Shown: positions 1 through 13,565, counted from the stretch's first letter. The stretch is 64,000 bases of DNA from Ceratotherium simum simum (GCF_000283155.1 NW_004454210.1:2424031-2488030); one strand, 5' to 3'. Numbers and translations are program-made. The notes: a model not told the origin generated them from the letters alone.

Positions 1-355
1 GGCCTCAGGTATCACATAGGACAGACCCCACCCCACCCCAGGCATGCCCTCTAAAGCTCTCACCCATCTGGAGCTGCTCAGTGCAGAGCCCCCAGCCCAG
101 GCCCAGCCCCTTCCCTGGACAGTGGGGGTGGGGGAGGGCATCCTCACACGAATCCTAGCAGCACCTAGGGGAGCACGCCTCCCGCCCCTTTTTTCTGCAA
201 GGTAGAAGTCAGCTCTAAAGACTCCCCACCCACCCACGTGCTCTCTTCTCCAGGCCTGGGCAGGCCCCAACCTGGGGAAGGCACCCCATCCCCAGGCTCA
301 GGTGCCACTGCTGAGCTTCTTCCCTCGGCCCCACCAGGGTGAGGGGGCTCCTCAC
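1..355 (-). other. DYSF: DYSF intron 5, first 355 bases
   Basis: GC-rich intronic DNA after the exon 5 donor. C-rich runs are present at 26-39 and a G-rich run at 123-138. I see no exon here; an alternative exon 5a known from human is not recognisable in this stretch. Confidence 0.6.
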
Positions 356-470
356 CAGCCAGCATATCCATGTCGGGCAGAGTTGGGGACGGTTCCAGAG
401 GCACAGAGGGTGGGAACAGGGGCACGGCTCCAGGGAGCGGCGTGTAGGATACCTGCAGGACCAGCGAGGC
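356..470 (-). CDS. DYSF: Dysferlin exon 5 (end of C2A, start of proline-rich linker)
   Basis: A 115-nt exon encoding residues 115-152 plus one base. It starts [17 protein letters not shown], the last strand of C2A, and runs into the proline-rich linker ([15 protein letters not shown]) that separates C2A from C2B. The acceptor TCTCTTCCAG precedes 470 and the donor GTGAGG starts at 355. It ends in phase 1, at coding position 457 as in human. The frame happens to stay open past the donor for about 60 codons, but the splice site, the phase and the low-complexity read-through argue that this is intron. The linker differs from my recollection of the human protein more than C2A does. Confidence 0.95.
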
Positions 471-639
471 CTGGAAGAGATGGGGAGGCAGGGGGCAGCA
501 GGTCAGTGCATTGGCCTTGGACCACCGCCCTCCAGCGTCTCTCCTGTTCCTTTCATCCCTCCACCAAGGAAGATGGCTCTGACAGGGGTCAGGTTTGCAG
601 GAGGCTATGGCAAAGCCACCCCCAGGGGCCCATCAGCAT

Positions 640-830
640 AGACAGGTACAGAATCTGGAGTCAGGTTCTACCACTCAGAAGCTGTGCAACCTTGGGCAAG
701 ATCTGTAACCTCTCTGTGCCTCAGTTTCCTCATCTGTAAAATGGGAGTAGTAATAGCAACAGCACCTTCCTCATAGGGTCAAATGACAATTAAATTGGTT
801 GACAGAGCACCTAGTAACCTTCTATAAACA
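640..830 (+). repeat. MIR SINE
   Basis: Contains the MIR core (AACCTTGGGCAAG), then CCTCAGTTTCCTCATCTGTAAAATGGG in two overlapping pieces, followed by the AT-rich end. Lies in intron 4. Confidence 0.85.
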
Positions 831-839
831 AATCAGCAA

Positions 840-2090
840 TTGAAAAAAAGCTCTCCTGTAGGATTTTTCCAGTCTCAGCCTAGGCCCATCTTCAGGAAAA
901 AGCCCGCTTGGCCACTCTGCTCAGCTGAGGGCCTTCCCCTGCTTCTGCACACACAGCTCAGCCTTGCTCTGCTCAGGTCCCAGCTAGCACTGAGAGGGTC
1001 TCAGGGTACCACTCGCCTATCTGAGCCCTCTGACCTCCCAGAAGCACCTCTGTCCCCCATCTCACCCCAGCTGTTCTGGCTTTGACCAGCTGAGAGGAGA
1101 GTGACTGTCACACCATTCCCATGGACCGGGGGAAGGCTGCCTTGTGCTCCCACCCCACCCAACCCCCCAGGAGCCCTGCACTGTTCAAAGGGGCCCCTGA
1201 ACCTGGAGAAAAGGCCCAGCCTCAGCCAGCTCCCCAGACACGCAGCAACTAGGCCAGTGGGGGCCTGGCCGAGCTTTCTCTGGTCCCACAGGTCCAGCAC
1301 AGCTCCTGGGGCAGCCTTCTTATCAAAGCAATAAATGCTCTATTCAAGAACATTTGGAAATTATAAAAACTTTAAGGAAAAGAATGCAAAAAGAAAAAAA
1401 TTGCCATAATTCCACCACTATTCACGTTTTGATATAATTCTCTCCAATCTTTTTGAATGAATAGTGTACAGCTCTGCTGTGTATAAATGCTTTTCTTTTA
1501 CTTAATGTCAGACAATAAGTATCTCCCCAGGTTTTGACAAACCCATTATAAACATAATTGTTAATTATGCCTTGACAGAATTGTTAATGACGCATAACAT
1601 CGCCTGAGCTGCTCAGCACAATTCACTAGACGCATATCTCTACCGAGTAATATTAGGAATGCCCGGAGACTGCTGGAGCGGATCCTAATCCTGAGACGCA
1701 AGGGGCTGAAGGCCCCGAATGTATGCAGATCTGGGGCGTGAACTTTCCGGATTGGGGCCCGGGCAAGGGCAGCCAGGCTAAGGGAAAGCAGGAGGTGTGA
1801 AGGTGGGGCTCATAATAACGACGGAGGAGGCCGGAGGCAGCTCCGCACCGCAGGGACCAGGGAGGAGGCAGGGGCAGCAACGGGACCCTTGAAGTCCCGG
1901 GTCCGAGGCATTGCCCTAACGGCTATGCAAGTTCCTGAACCACCACCAGGTGTCGCCACTTGAGCAGCCTGCGCGCCCCACACCCTGAGCTCCTGCAACC
2001 CAAAGAACCGAAAAGAACAGCATCTCCGGCCGCGGCTGATGCCCAGACCCGCCCACTGCCAGCCCGACTCCGGGAGACTCCAATTCAGGT
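840..2090. other. DYSF: Intron 4 stretch, mostly unassigned
   Basis: No exon or named repeat is evident. The AT-rich part at 1330-1640 has the look of a very old dispersed repeat (phrases such as CATAATTCCACCACTATTCAC), which I cannot assign. Small open frames here have no coding character. Confidence 0.5.
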
Positions 2091-2099
2091 CAGGGGTGG

Positions 2100-3245
2100 G
2101 CCTGGGCATCTGTATTCATCACTCCACCAAAAGGCAATTTGAGCTCTTTGGAGCAATAACTGATTCCACGGCTAGGCCAGGGAAAGTAGAAGATGACCCT
2201 GGAGCATCTTTTTATGCCAGAAAACAAGGAAATACTCAAAGAATGATAGAAACGTGTCGAAAGGACACAGAAGCCTGCTTTCAGGGGCTCCCACTGGCAA
2301 AATCTGGGACAATTTAAACAGGTAAATACATAATGATAGTAACAGTTTAAACCATTGAATAAAATAGGAATACATGAATCCATATGGAAATAAATAAATA
2401 GGACGGGAGGAAGCTTTTCCTTTCAGTGGAACGCCAGCTGACCGATGCAGACAAAAAGAATAATTGATTTAGGATATCACCATTTAACAACCATCAGAAC
2501 AATAATTAATCCAACCAAGAAGCAGCAATAGGTGTTAAAACTGCTGAGTAAAAGGTGAATGAGGAACAGGGTATTGACAGAGTCACAAGTACCGCCCCAC
2601 ACAATTCTTACTTATTAGAGAGGGGACTGGGTTCATGACGAGTGGAGAAACCCAGCAAATGCTACCCTAATCAAATGATCGAGGCTAACAGCGCAGTAAC
2701 GGAACAAAGCAGAGTCAGGCCACCCTAGGTTACAAAGAGGGCAGCACAGCATCCCTGGGTTCTATTCCTGCCAGACACGCACGGCCTACACCTAGTGACC
2801 AGGAAACACTGGGCAAACCCAAACTGGGGGACACTCTGCAAGACAACTGGCCTGTATTCCCAAAAGCAACAAGGTCACAAGGTTCTAGAAGTCAAGAAAG
2901 CCTGAGAGGAATTCTCCCAGAGGCAGGGAGACTAAAGAGACAAAACAACTAAAACAACACATGAGCCTTAATTGCTGTAAAGAACACTTGAAAAAATGGA
3001 TGAAATTTGAATCGGGGTCTGTGGATCAGAAGGTGGAGCTGTATAGACATTAATTTCCTCACTTTGGAGGTTGTATTGTGGTTACGTGGGAGAAAGTCCT
3101 TAATCGGAGAAAAGACACACTAAATTCAGGATGATGGGCCAGATCAGCAACTTAGTCTCAAATGGTTTAGGACAAAACATTCTTGATGCTATTCTTGCAA
3201 CTTTTTGCTGAACCTTAAATTATTTTAAAATAGAAGGTTAAAAAC
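2100..3245 (+). repeat. Ancient LINE-1 (HAL1/L1M-like) 3' region
   Basis: The 3' end (TATTCTTGCAACTTTTTGCTGAACC, in two overlapping parts, then AAATTATTTTAAAATAGAAGG) is typical of old LINE-1 3' tails. The preceding kilobase is A-rich on the plus strand. No intact frame remains. Antisense to DYSF. Confidence 0.55.
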
Positions 3246-3544
3246 GTCTGAGAACTCTGCTCCTGCTATAACCATGGGCATCTCACTCAATGGAGACAAA
3301 TAAAGCCCCCACCCGCTCATGCCGATTCCCACACCACAGAAGTAGAGTGGGATCAGGACCAGCCGCATAGTTTGCAGGCTCAGCGCAAAAGGAAAATATG
3401 GTCCCTTGTTAACAGTTTATCAAGAATTTCAAGATGGCAACAGCAGAGAATTAAACCAAGCATAGGCCCTGACTGCCCATGAGGCTGGCCTTTTGTGGGG
3501 TGTTTTCTTGGGTGCATCTGAAAGATGGGGAGTAGGGTCCCACC

Positions 3545-3900
3545 TGACACATCTGGCCTGACCCATTCATTCATTAATTTGCTTATTCATTCTCTCCACA
3601 AATATGTATCGAGCACCGACAAGGGGCCAAGTACTTCAAGACACATAGAAGGGTACTTCTATGAACAAAGCAAAAGCTCCTGCCCCCGTGAAGCTGACAT
3701 CTTGGCAGCGAAGACAGACAATAAATAATAAATGAAATAAACATATAAATTATACAGTATGTTAGAAAAGAAGAATTAAACCAGGGCAAGTGGGATCAGG
3801 GGAGTGGGGGGTGGGAGTGTGCAGGTTGCAGTGTTAGATCAGGTGGTCTGAGTAGACCCCAGTGAGGTGAGCAGAGTTGAGCAAAAACCTGAAGGGAGCA
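3545..3900 (-). repeat. L2 LINE 3' end
   Basis: The plus strand reads as a reversed L2 3' end: CATTCATTAATTTGC, then AAATATGTATCGAGCACCGA, then the AGCTCCTGCCCCCGTGAAGC block. Confidence 0.6.
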
Positions 3901-5125
3901 CAGCTTGGCTGCCCTTCAGCCCCAGGTTCTTCTAACGCTCGGTGACCAAGGTCCTCTGACCCTGGGACCAGATCTCCTTGAAGAACATGCTTTCCTATTT
4001 CTCAGGGCTTGCCCTGCCTACCCACTCCTCCACACCACCTGGGGGCTTCTGGTACACCATCTCTGTGCTCTGTGCAGAGATGGAGCCACGAGAGTGTAAC
4101 TGGCCCATGCCATGGCCTGGGTGCCAGCACCTTAGCACAAGGGCTCGGGAGCAGCCCTCTGGGAGAAGCAGGAAGGAGCAGCAGCCCCAGAATGCCAAGA
4201 CCACCCAGGCAGCCCTCCCTGGGTTTCCTGAGCATCAGGTACCTCCACCCTGAGAGCCCCACAGCAACCTCTTGAAGAAATGGCACATGCTGGTAGCTCC
4301 AGGCACCTGAACAGACTTCCAGCACTGAGCCAGCTCCATCTTTTATGTGCCCATCAAGGAGCCGCAGGAACATTCCTGGCAGCTCAGAGGTTCTAGAACC
4401 CAGGATCTAGAATGGATCTCACCACCAGGGGGCAGTCTCCAAGGTCCACTGCTTCAGGATCAGGGGTGGTTAATACTGGAGGCCTCCAGCTCTACTGAGG
4501 ATCTAAAGGAAGGGGGGCATGTCTGTGGGTCCCACCCAGGGTCAGGACCTCCCATTCTCAAGGTGACATCATACCTCCTAGCCTGTCCCCTTCTCCAGAC
4601 ATAACCAGAGCTGAGAGTGTCTTCGTGTGGGATGGATGTGAGCTCCATGCTCCCAGACCACATGACCTTGGCCTATAGCCCCCATAGGACCCTCTTCAAG
4701 GCAGTCCACATCAGGGTGCCTCCCATGACAGCCCCATCCGTCAGGTCTCCAGTCCCAGCACCACCACGCAAACATCCTTTCACAAGAGCATTATCAGTCA
4801 GTCATGTGTCCACCAAAACCCACTGCCCGGGAGCAGGTAACCTCAGTCACCCCTGTCTGCCATCTTGGGGTCACAGTCAACAATACCACAGAATTCTGGA
4901 GGGTCCTGTTTCATCCCCAGGCTAGGAGGGCCCAGGAAACCAAAGGCAAAGATAGGAGCAACTTTATCAGATCCTCCTACAGGTTATACGGCCAGGCCCT
5001 GGGGTCCTTCGCCCACCCCGCCATGCTCAGCCACATTGCTTGCTGCCCTCTTCCCGGGCCACAGCTTTCTGACACTGAGCTTAACAGGACGAAACCCTAG
5101 GCCATCCCACTCCCACCTCCCCTAA
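3900..5125. other. DYSF: Intron 4 stretch without recognised features
   Basis: Moderately GC-rich intronic DNA. Overlapping small open frames on both strands have no splice sites or family match that I can support. Confidence 0.5.
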
Positions 5126-5135
5126 TACACACTTC

Positions 5136-5512
5136 ATGTTGTTGTTAGTGCCACCCCTCGATCCCGACTCCTAGTGACCTTGTGTACAGCAGAGTGGAGC
5201 CCTGTCCATCTTTTCCACCATCCTCTCACCTTCCGATGCTATATCAGACAATGCTCCGCTGCTATTCACAAGGTTTTCGTGGTCAATTTTTTCAGAAATA
5301 GGCGGCCAGATCCTTTTTCCTAAACCTGTCCACCATGGGTGACCCTGCTGGTATTTGAAATACCGGTGGCATAGCTTTCAGCATCACAGCAACACACAGC
5401 CGCCACAGCATGACGACAGACAGACAGGGGGTGTGGTTCCCTGACCTGGAAATGAACCCGGGCTGTGGCGGTGAGAGCATCGAATCTTAACCACTAGACC
5501 ACCAGGGGTGAC
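5136..5512 (-). mobile_element. Composite SINE: tRNA-Glu-like head, RTE-like tail
   Basis: On the minus strand the element begins CCCTGGTGGTCTAGTGGTTA and continues with TCTCACCGCCACAGCCCGGG, very close to a tRNA-Glu(CTC) gene including the B box. It ends with the RTE-type tail that on the plus strand starts GTTGTTGTTAGTGCC. It is flanked by the 10-bp duplication TACACACTTC at 5126-5135 and 5513-5522. A second copy lies at about 36307-36720 on the other strand. Confidence 0.8.
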
Positions 5513-5522
5513 TACACACTTC

Positions 5523-6555
5523 TTGAGTGGATAGGAAAGCCCCGTATTTGCCTGGGTCCTGCTATTTACTTTTCTCTCAGGGTCCAGAAGCTGGCAGAGG
5601 GTAAGATGTGGCCCTGAGCTGAAGCAGGGGTGGTTGGCAGCATCTTCAAACCGCTAGAAGGAAACTCAGGGATTCACCAGAGCACTGTGTCTGCCCACCT
5701 CCAGTCCCTGCCCCCAACATGCAGTGCCCTGCTGGCTCCCCAACCCACCACACCCCTGGGTTTCACATGTTCTGTCACCCAGCCGGTTTCCCTTTCTGAG
5801 CTCACTCTGGTTTTTAAGGCTAAGGCAATTCTGACACAGTTTTCACGGTGTGTCCATCCCCTCATTAGCAAGCAGCTCAAAATACATTCGTGAGTATGTT
5901 GCTTCTTTCCTCCACGTGTGCCCAGCTCCCCCATGGGCCTGGAGGCTCCCCCAGGACAGGCGTAGCATTTTCCCCTTCAGTTTAGAAGCTGTCTGAGGAT
6001 AGATCTGGCATCCTCTCTTGGCATACAGCCCAGTGTGCCATATCTGAAAGGACTCAGGTGAGAATACTGAGGGACAGGCAAATGGGGGCCACGGCCCAGC
6101 CTGCATCAGGGTCTCACATCCTCTCCCGGCCCCACCTCCTCCCCCCCTCAGTCCTTCCAGGGTTTTCTAAGGATCCCATAGGCCCTGTCTTCTCTCCCAT
6201 CACTCCATCAGCAGGTTCCTTGGGCCCTCTGAGGCAATCTGAACTACAACCAATGGGGGACACCTGGCATGCTCTGCCCACTGGGCGCAGCCCAGAAATC
6301 GGCCTCGGTGAACAGCCAATGGGAATCCTCGGCTTCTGACAGTGCTCTTGGCCCCTTCTGAGCACATCCCCAGATCTCTGTGCCTCCCGATGCAGTGCAA
6401 CCAGCCCCAGGTGCCAGGTGGGAAGCACCAGCTCAGAGGGTCTTAGGACCTGCCTGGGGCTGCACTGTGACTTAATGCTATCACAGGGACTAGAAGATGC
6501 TCCCAGACCCTCCCCACAGGCCACAGCTGCCCCCTGGGCAGCAGGGAGGGAGGCC
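5523..6555. other. DYSF: Intron 4 stretch without recognised features
   Basis: No exon, RNA gene or named repeat that I can support. Confidence 0.5.
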
Positions 6556-6558
6556 CCA

Positions 6559-7368
6559 TGTGATATTGTGATTTATAATATATATTTGGTCATTCAGATG
6601 AGTAGAACATGTTTCTCATACATATTTGGTCTTCATTCACAGTTCCTGGCTTTCAGCTCCCAAAACCCTTGGAATTTCCTAAGTGTTGAGAGTGACAAAG
6701 GTTTCTCGTGTTATGTTAATGAGGTAACTTTTGGACCCACCTAAGGAGGGAGGCTGGTTGCCAGGGGAACCAACCCTGTGATTAGAGGGTTGGAACTTCA
6801 GTCCCACCCCTGACCTCCTGGGAGGGCAGAGGGGCTGGAGGTTGAATCAGTCACCAATGGCCAATGATTTAATCAATCGTGCCTGTGTGACGAAGCCTCC
6901 ACAAAAACCTAAAAGGACAGTTCGGGCAGCTTCTGGGTTGGTGAACACGTGGAGACTGGGGGATAGTAGTACACTCAGAAGGCATGGCAACTGCGTGCCC
7001 TTTCCCCATACTTTGCCCTGTGCATCTTTTCCATCTGGCTGTTCCCGAGTTAGATCCTTTCAAGATAAACCGGTAATCTAATAAGTAAAATATTTCTCTG
7101 AGTTCTGTGAGCCACTCTAGCAAATTAATCAAATCTGAGGAGGAGGACCTGGGAATCTCTAATTTATAGCCTGTCAGTCGGAAGTACAGGTAACAACCTA
7201 GGCTTGCAACTATTGTCTGGGGGGAGGGCAGTCTTGTAGGACTGAACACTTAACCTGTGGGATCTGATGCTATCTCCAGGTAGACAGTGTCAGAGTTGAG
7301 TTGAATTATAGGACACCCAGCTGGTGTCCAGAGCATTGTTCGCTGGTGTGGAGAAGACTATACACACA
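6559..7368 (+). mobile_element. Solo endogenous retrovirus LTR
   Basis: About 800 bp starting TGTGATATTGTGATTTATAA and ending in a CA. The order of blocks (TGGTTGCCAGGGGAACCAAC, CACCAATGGCCAATGATTTA, GATAAACCGGTAATCTA near a poly-A signal) is that of a known dispersed mammalian ERV LTR, which I cannot name with certainty. No internal retroviral gene follows. Antisense to DYSF. Confidence 0.75.
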
Positions 7369-7389
7369 CTTTAGAATTGGGTCCAGGAA

Positions 7390-8510
7390 CCTAATTTACC
7401 CCACCTCTCCCAGCTGGTACTCAGCTGGGGGCTAAACCAAGCAGGGCCCAGCCCTCCTCTCCCATCCGTCACCTTCTGACTCACACCCCCTTCTTGGAGA
7501 AATGGTTTGTGAAGGATTGGCAAGCTCTGTAGACAGCCAGGGGCCCCAGCCCAGGGAAGAGAAGGCAGCAGGTTCCCAGCTGGTGAGCAGGAAGCGCAGC
7601 CAGAGTGTGGGAACAGAGAGTGAGAGGAAGAGAGACGAGGCCTCCAGGAGATGGTCACCAGCCTGGTTCAGCTCCAGGGACAGGGACCAGGTGTCTCAGG
7701 AGCTGGATGGTCCTCTGACTTTGGAGGGGAGCCAGTGCAGAAGAACCTGCAGGAAACACCAGTGTCGTGGATGCATATGCGGCTGCAGTGGAGAGATGTT
7801 TGAGCAGCTCGGCCAGGAAGCGAGAAACCCTGGTTGGAAGCACTGGGGGCCCAATACACAGCAAAGTAGGCAGCCCACCCCTGAGATGCAATGGAGACGC
7901 ACCAAGCAGATCCCCTGAGTCAAAATACCTCTCTCGTCAGCTGCCTCGCTGCTGACAATTCCTCCACTCATGCTCTACACCTTTAAAGTTAGCTCTGGCC
8001 CTCTTCAGGATGCCCTGAGGGGTAGTCCCAGAAGTCTTTGGAGTCCTTCCTCACTATAGGGAGCATTAGGGGACTGGAGAGTTCAAAGGGAGGACAAGAG
8101 GGGATTCAGGAGATGATGGAGACAGGCTCAGTGAATACTGCACTGAACCAGAATGTTCTACATGTGAGCACTGCCTAAGAAAGAAATGGATTCCCCTGGG
8201 AATTGGCATCTCCCCATCAAGGAAGCATCCCAGCCATCACTGGCCTAAGAAGCCTCAAGAGAAAATTCCAGCATCAGAAGAGCAGTGAACCAAGAGTCCA
8301 TTCAAGCCCCTTCCACCTGAGAGTACAAGAGATGCGCCCCCAAGTCACATCCCCATTGGGACACCAATTCACTGCGTGACTTCAGTCAGTCACTCCCTTT
8401 CTCTAGCTCTCGGTACCCAGTAGCGGTTCCATTCAGAGCTCTGCCCACACTGGCCACTTCCTGACTCACCGAGCCAGCCGAGAGCTGCCAACCTCATACA
8501 CTCATACACA
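7390..8510. other. DYSF: Intron 4 stretch without recognised features
   Basis: Includes a 138-codon plus-strand open frame at 7502-7918 with no recognisable domain; I read it as chance. Confidence 0.5.
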
Positions 8511-8511
8511 T

Positions 8512-8512
<1 letters not shown>

Positions 8513-8544
<32 letters not shown>
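8513..8544 (+). repeat. (CA)n microsatellite, about 16 units
   Basis: Uninterrupted CA dinucleotides in intron 4, likely polymorphic. Confidence 0.97.
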
Positions 8545-8547
<3 letters not shown>

Positions 8548-9163
8548 TCCACGGGGCAAGGTAGCCCCACTCTGTCTGAGAGAACTTGGACCCACTGGGA
8601 GGAAGTCTTTCCAAATCCATAGTTCCCCCACTGCATCCTGGGAGGTGGGGCTGACCCAGAGGGAAGGTCGGGAATTCTACTGACCAGGAAGAAAGAACCT
8701 TTCAGGGTATATTTAGCTCACTATAAATAATGGGAGGCCAGAGATGAGGGCTGGGAATTGTCTGCAAGGACTGGGAGAGCACTGGGAAGGCTGGGGGAGG
8801 GGCGGGAAGGACAATGGAGGACAGGAACAGGGTCTGACAGGTCCCGGTGGGCAGGGGAGAGGGATGTCTGTCTCCCTTCCCTTGTGATCTGTGACCCGGA
8901 TGACTCAGCCTGCATCTGGAGAAGAAGACAGGGTAGTGAAGGAGGGCTGCCAGGGAGGTTGGGGGAGCCATAACCAAGGATGCCTCAGAAGCTTGGGAAG
9001 ACATTGGATTTCTAGTGAAAAACCAATTCCAGGAGGTGACCACGCCTCCCTCCAGGGCAGGCGGTGACCCAGGGGCAGGCCAAGCTGGGGCGAGCCCTGC
9101 AAGTGGGGCTCCCTCCCCTGCCCTCCCATCTCTTCCACCCCCGCGCCCCTCCCCAGCACCTCA

Positions 9164-10469
<1,306 letters not shown>

Positions 10470-10470
<1 letters not shown>

Positions 10471-11690
10471 TGCTCACATCCATTAGGATGGCAACTATCA
10501 AAAAAACAGAAAACAACAAATATCGGTGAGGATGTGGAGAAACTGGAGCCCTTGTGCACCATTGGTTGGAATAGAAAAAGATGGGGCAGCTATGGAAAAA
10601 CAGGATAGCGGTTCCTCAACAAGTTAAATATATAATCACCACATGATCCAGCAATTCCACTTCTGGGTATATGAAATCAGGGACTCGAAGAGATATTTGT
10701 ACACCCATGTTCATAACAGCATTATTCACAATCGCCAAAAAGTAGAAGCAACCAGTTCTCATCGCAAGAAAAAAAATTTTGTAGACGTTAACTAGAGTTA
10801 TTGCGGCAATCATTTCACAATCTATGCAAACATCAAATCATGGTGTTGTACACCTGAAACTAATATATCTTAATTACACCTCAATAAAAAAAAGAGGTGG
10901 AAGCAACCCAAGGGTCTATTGACAGATGAATGGATAAACAAATGTGGTATATGCATACAACGGAATATTATTTAGCCTTAAAAAGGAAGGAAATGCTGAC
11001 ACCTGCTACAACATGGATGAAACTTGGAGACATTATGCTAAGTGAAATGAGCCGGACACAAAAGGACAAAAATTGTATGATTCCACTTACATGAGGTTCC
11101 TAGAACAGGCGAGTTCACAGAGACAGAAAGTAGAACAGTGGTTATCTGGAGCAAGGGGTGGGGGGAATGGGAAGTTATCATTTAGTGGGTACAGAGTTTC
11201 AGTTTGGGAGGATGAAAAAGTTCTGGAGATGGATGGTGGTGACAGTTGTACAACAATGTGAATGTGGGGGCCAGCCCAGTGGCTTAGCGGTTAAGTGCAT
11301 GCACTCTGCTACTGGCGGCCTGGGTTCGGATCCCGGGCACGGATCCCGGGCGCGCACCCGACACACCGCTTGTCCGGGCATGCTGAGGCCGCGTCCCACA
11401 TGCAGCAACTAGAAGGATGTGCAACCATGACATACAACTATCTACTGGGGCTTTGGGGAGAAAAAGGGGAAAAAAAAGAAGAGGACTGGCAATAGATGTT
11501 AGCTCAGGGCCGGTCTTCCTCAGCAAAAAGAGGAGGATTGGCATGGATGTTAGCTCAGGGCTGATCTTCCTCACACACACAAAAAAATGTGAATGTGCTT
11601 AATGCTACTGAATTGTACACTTAAAATGGTTAAAATGGTAAGTTTTATTGTATATATTTTACCATGATAAAATAAAGACTAGCTGCTTAT
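10470..11690 (+). repeat. LINE-1 3' end, split by an ERE
   Basis: Typical LINE-1 3' text: GGATGGCAACTATCAAAAAA, TGGAGAAACTGGAGCCCTTG, CAGCAATTCCACTTCTGGGT, AACATGGATGAAACTTGGAG, and the end AATTGTACACTTAAAATGG. It is interrupted at 11267-11585 by an ERE. Antisense to DYSF. Confidence 0.9.
11267..11585 (+). mobile_element. ERE SINE, long form with two tail units
   Basis: Head GGCTTAGCGGTTAAGTGC, B box GGGTTCGGATCCCGGG, body ACATACAACTATCTACTGGG, then two copies of a tail unit built on GATGTTAGCTCAGGG and CTTCCTCA. The flanking 12-bp duplication AATGTGAATGTG is at 11255-11266 and 11586-11597. A 13-bp stretch (CACGGATCCCGGG) is repeated just after the B box, a small local duplication. Confidence 0.97.
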
Positions 11691-11699
11691 GTAAGCTTA

Positions 11700-13040
11700 T
11701 ATGTTCTCAATTTTTCTAATATTTCTTTAAAGAAAGGGCTAAAGGGAGAGGTGTTCACTAATACTCATTCCAGGGTTCTGAGACCCCTTGAGATGCTAGG
11801 AGTCACATTTTCTAGAATTTGGACAGGTTTGTGTTATACTCCTTGGCAGCATGGAACAGGTGTGTATCATAGCTTACTAAGCCGGGCTTCTGGAGGGTCT
11901 CCATCCCAGGGCCAGCACGGGGGAGGCACCTGTCACCAGAGTGTTGACCGAAGCGTCCTTAGGACTCTACAATGTGGAAAAAGCCAGACAGTAGGTGTAG
12001 AGGACCGTGAATCCATGCGACATTGGTAACCGAGTCACTCTGTCCTTCACGGGAAAACTGGGGCGGCAGAGCGGAGGGACCTGCTCCAGCGGGTGGATGG
12101 CGAGCCTGCCGTAGACCTCGGGTCTCCAGAGTCCCTGTACAAGTCCTGGCAGCTCTGAGGGGTCAGCCTCGGGGAGCAGAGGGGATGGCAGGCCTGATCA
12201 TCCAGACAGACAGCCGAACACACAGCTGGCGCTCCAGCTCGGGGCCCTGAGGCTGTGGCCACACACGCCGCAGGGCCAGAGGGCACAGAGCAAAGCCAGG
12301 CCTCCTTGGCCTCCCTTTCAGGCCTCCAGCCCACCCAGCCCCCCTCCCCCCCCCTCCCTGGAGAATTCCCGGAAGTAGGGGGGGGAACAATGGCAGGAAA
12401 TGCAGAAGGAAGTGCTGGCCCCACCCCTGCCAGCCCAGACACCTCCGGGCAGCCCAGAGACCTTGGCCAGGACAGACTATTTGTTATTTCCTCCCTTAAC
12501 CGTCTCTGGGCCATGAAATGCCCCCACCTTGCACCCCTGCCATAGGTCCTGGGGCCGGCCCTCCAAGCAGCTGGGTGGCTTCCCAAGCCCCCACTTCCCT
12601 AGAAAGAAAGGCTGGAGACAGCATAGCAGGCTGCCCACCAGCAGGCGGCACAGAATTGCTCTGGGAGGAGGGGCTGGGGGAGCAGACGGACTCCCCAGGG
12701 AGGTGGGAGGGGAGGGACTGAGGCTTGATCTAGGGAAACCCAGATGGCTGCTCTTCATTCATTCATTTCACAGAGGATGGAGATGTGGCTTTATTCAGGG
12801 CACCTCAGGCCTGGGAGGGCCCAGACCCTTGAGGAGACCCACCCCATCTGGAAATCAAGACAGACACAGACCCTAGGGCCCAGGGGCCTTCTGCGCATCA
12901 AGGGTGCTGCAAGCTCAGTGGGCACCAATCAGTGGCGCGTGTGGCAGACAGGATTCAGTAGGGGTCGTAGAGGCAAGGAGAGGCCTGGGGGTCCTGCAGA
13001 GGCTGCCGCAGAGCCAGCTCTGAGTGTGCAGGCCCTGGCA
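11700..13040. other. DYSF: Intron 3 stretch, GC-rich, unassigned
   Basis: Contains a long C-run block at 12332-12360 and a G8 run at 12377-12386. A 179-codon minus-strand open frame at 12047-12586 has no recognisable domain. No exon is supported. Confidence 0.5.
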
Positions 13041-13054
13041 GGTTGGAAGCAATC

Positions 13055-13565
13055 CCTGTGGGCTGTGGGAGATCAAAATTGGCCACCCTGAAATATGTCT
13101 TTACCTTGATTATTGTCTCTGACGGACATTTGACCTCCCCCACTAACTGCCTAAAGAAATTTAACTTTGGGTATGGACAGACGGGCGGGGTCCTCGCTAA
13201 GCCCATTCTTATTAAAGTTCTGTTTACCAAACATTTACATTTGTAAAGGTATCTCCCTCTCTGTACTGGGAAGAGGCGAGGGTTGGGGTGGGGGTGGAGA
13301 TGACCTTATCTCTGGAAACTCTTATCAGGACAGAAGGAGACGACTTAAATCTACACACCCTTGATTGCTGTGCTTTCCGGAAATACCCCATAGCTGTCTC
13401 CTTCCCCACCTCTAACATCCTCCTTTGTCTACCTGAATATGCTATTTAAGGTGAAAACCTTCACCATTTGTCAAGAAACTCGGTTTCCCTGGTTTCTCCC
13501 ATGTATACACGTTATTAAACTTGGTATTATTTTTCTCCTGCTAACCTGTCTCTTAATTATTTGGC
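13055..13565 (+). mobile_element. Solo endogenous retrovirus LTR (gammaretrovirus-like layout)
   Basis: Begins near TGTGGGAGATCAAAATTGGC. Has a TATA-like GCTATTTAAGG at 13441-13451, a poly-A-like TTATTAAACTTGG near 13513 and the terminal CTGCTAACCTGTCTCTTAAT. This is the U3-R-U5 layout of a perissodactyl or carnivore ERV LTR. No gag, pol or env is seen after it. Confidence 0.7.

Noticed and set aside
165..355. Read-through of exon 5 as a longer coding exon
   Set aside because: A good GTGAGG donor at 355 gives the expected phase and coding position. The read-through peptide is low-complexity and not dysferlin.
5136..5512. tRNA-Glu gene on the minus strand
   Set aside because: The match is close but has substitutions in the B-box arm (CATTTCCAG for GATTCCCGG), and it continues into a SINE body.
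11267..11585. tRNA-like boxes in EREs as real tRNA genes
   Set aside because: Heads are SINE modules with target-site duplications and A-tails; they lack a proper anticodon arm and acceptor pairing.
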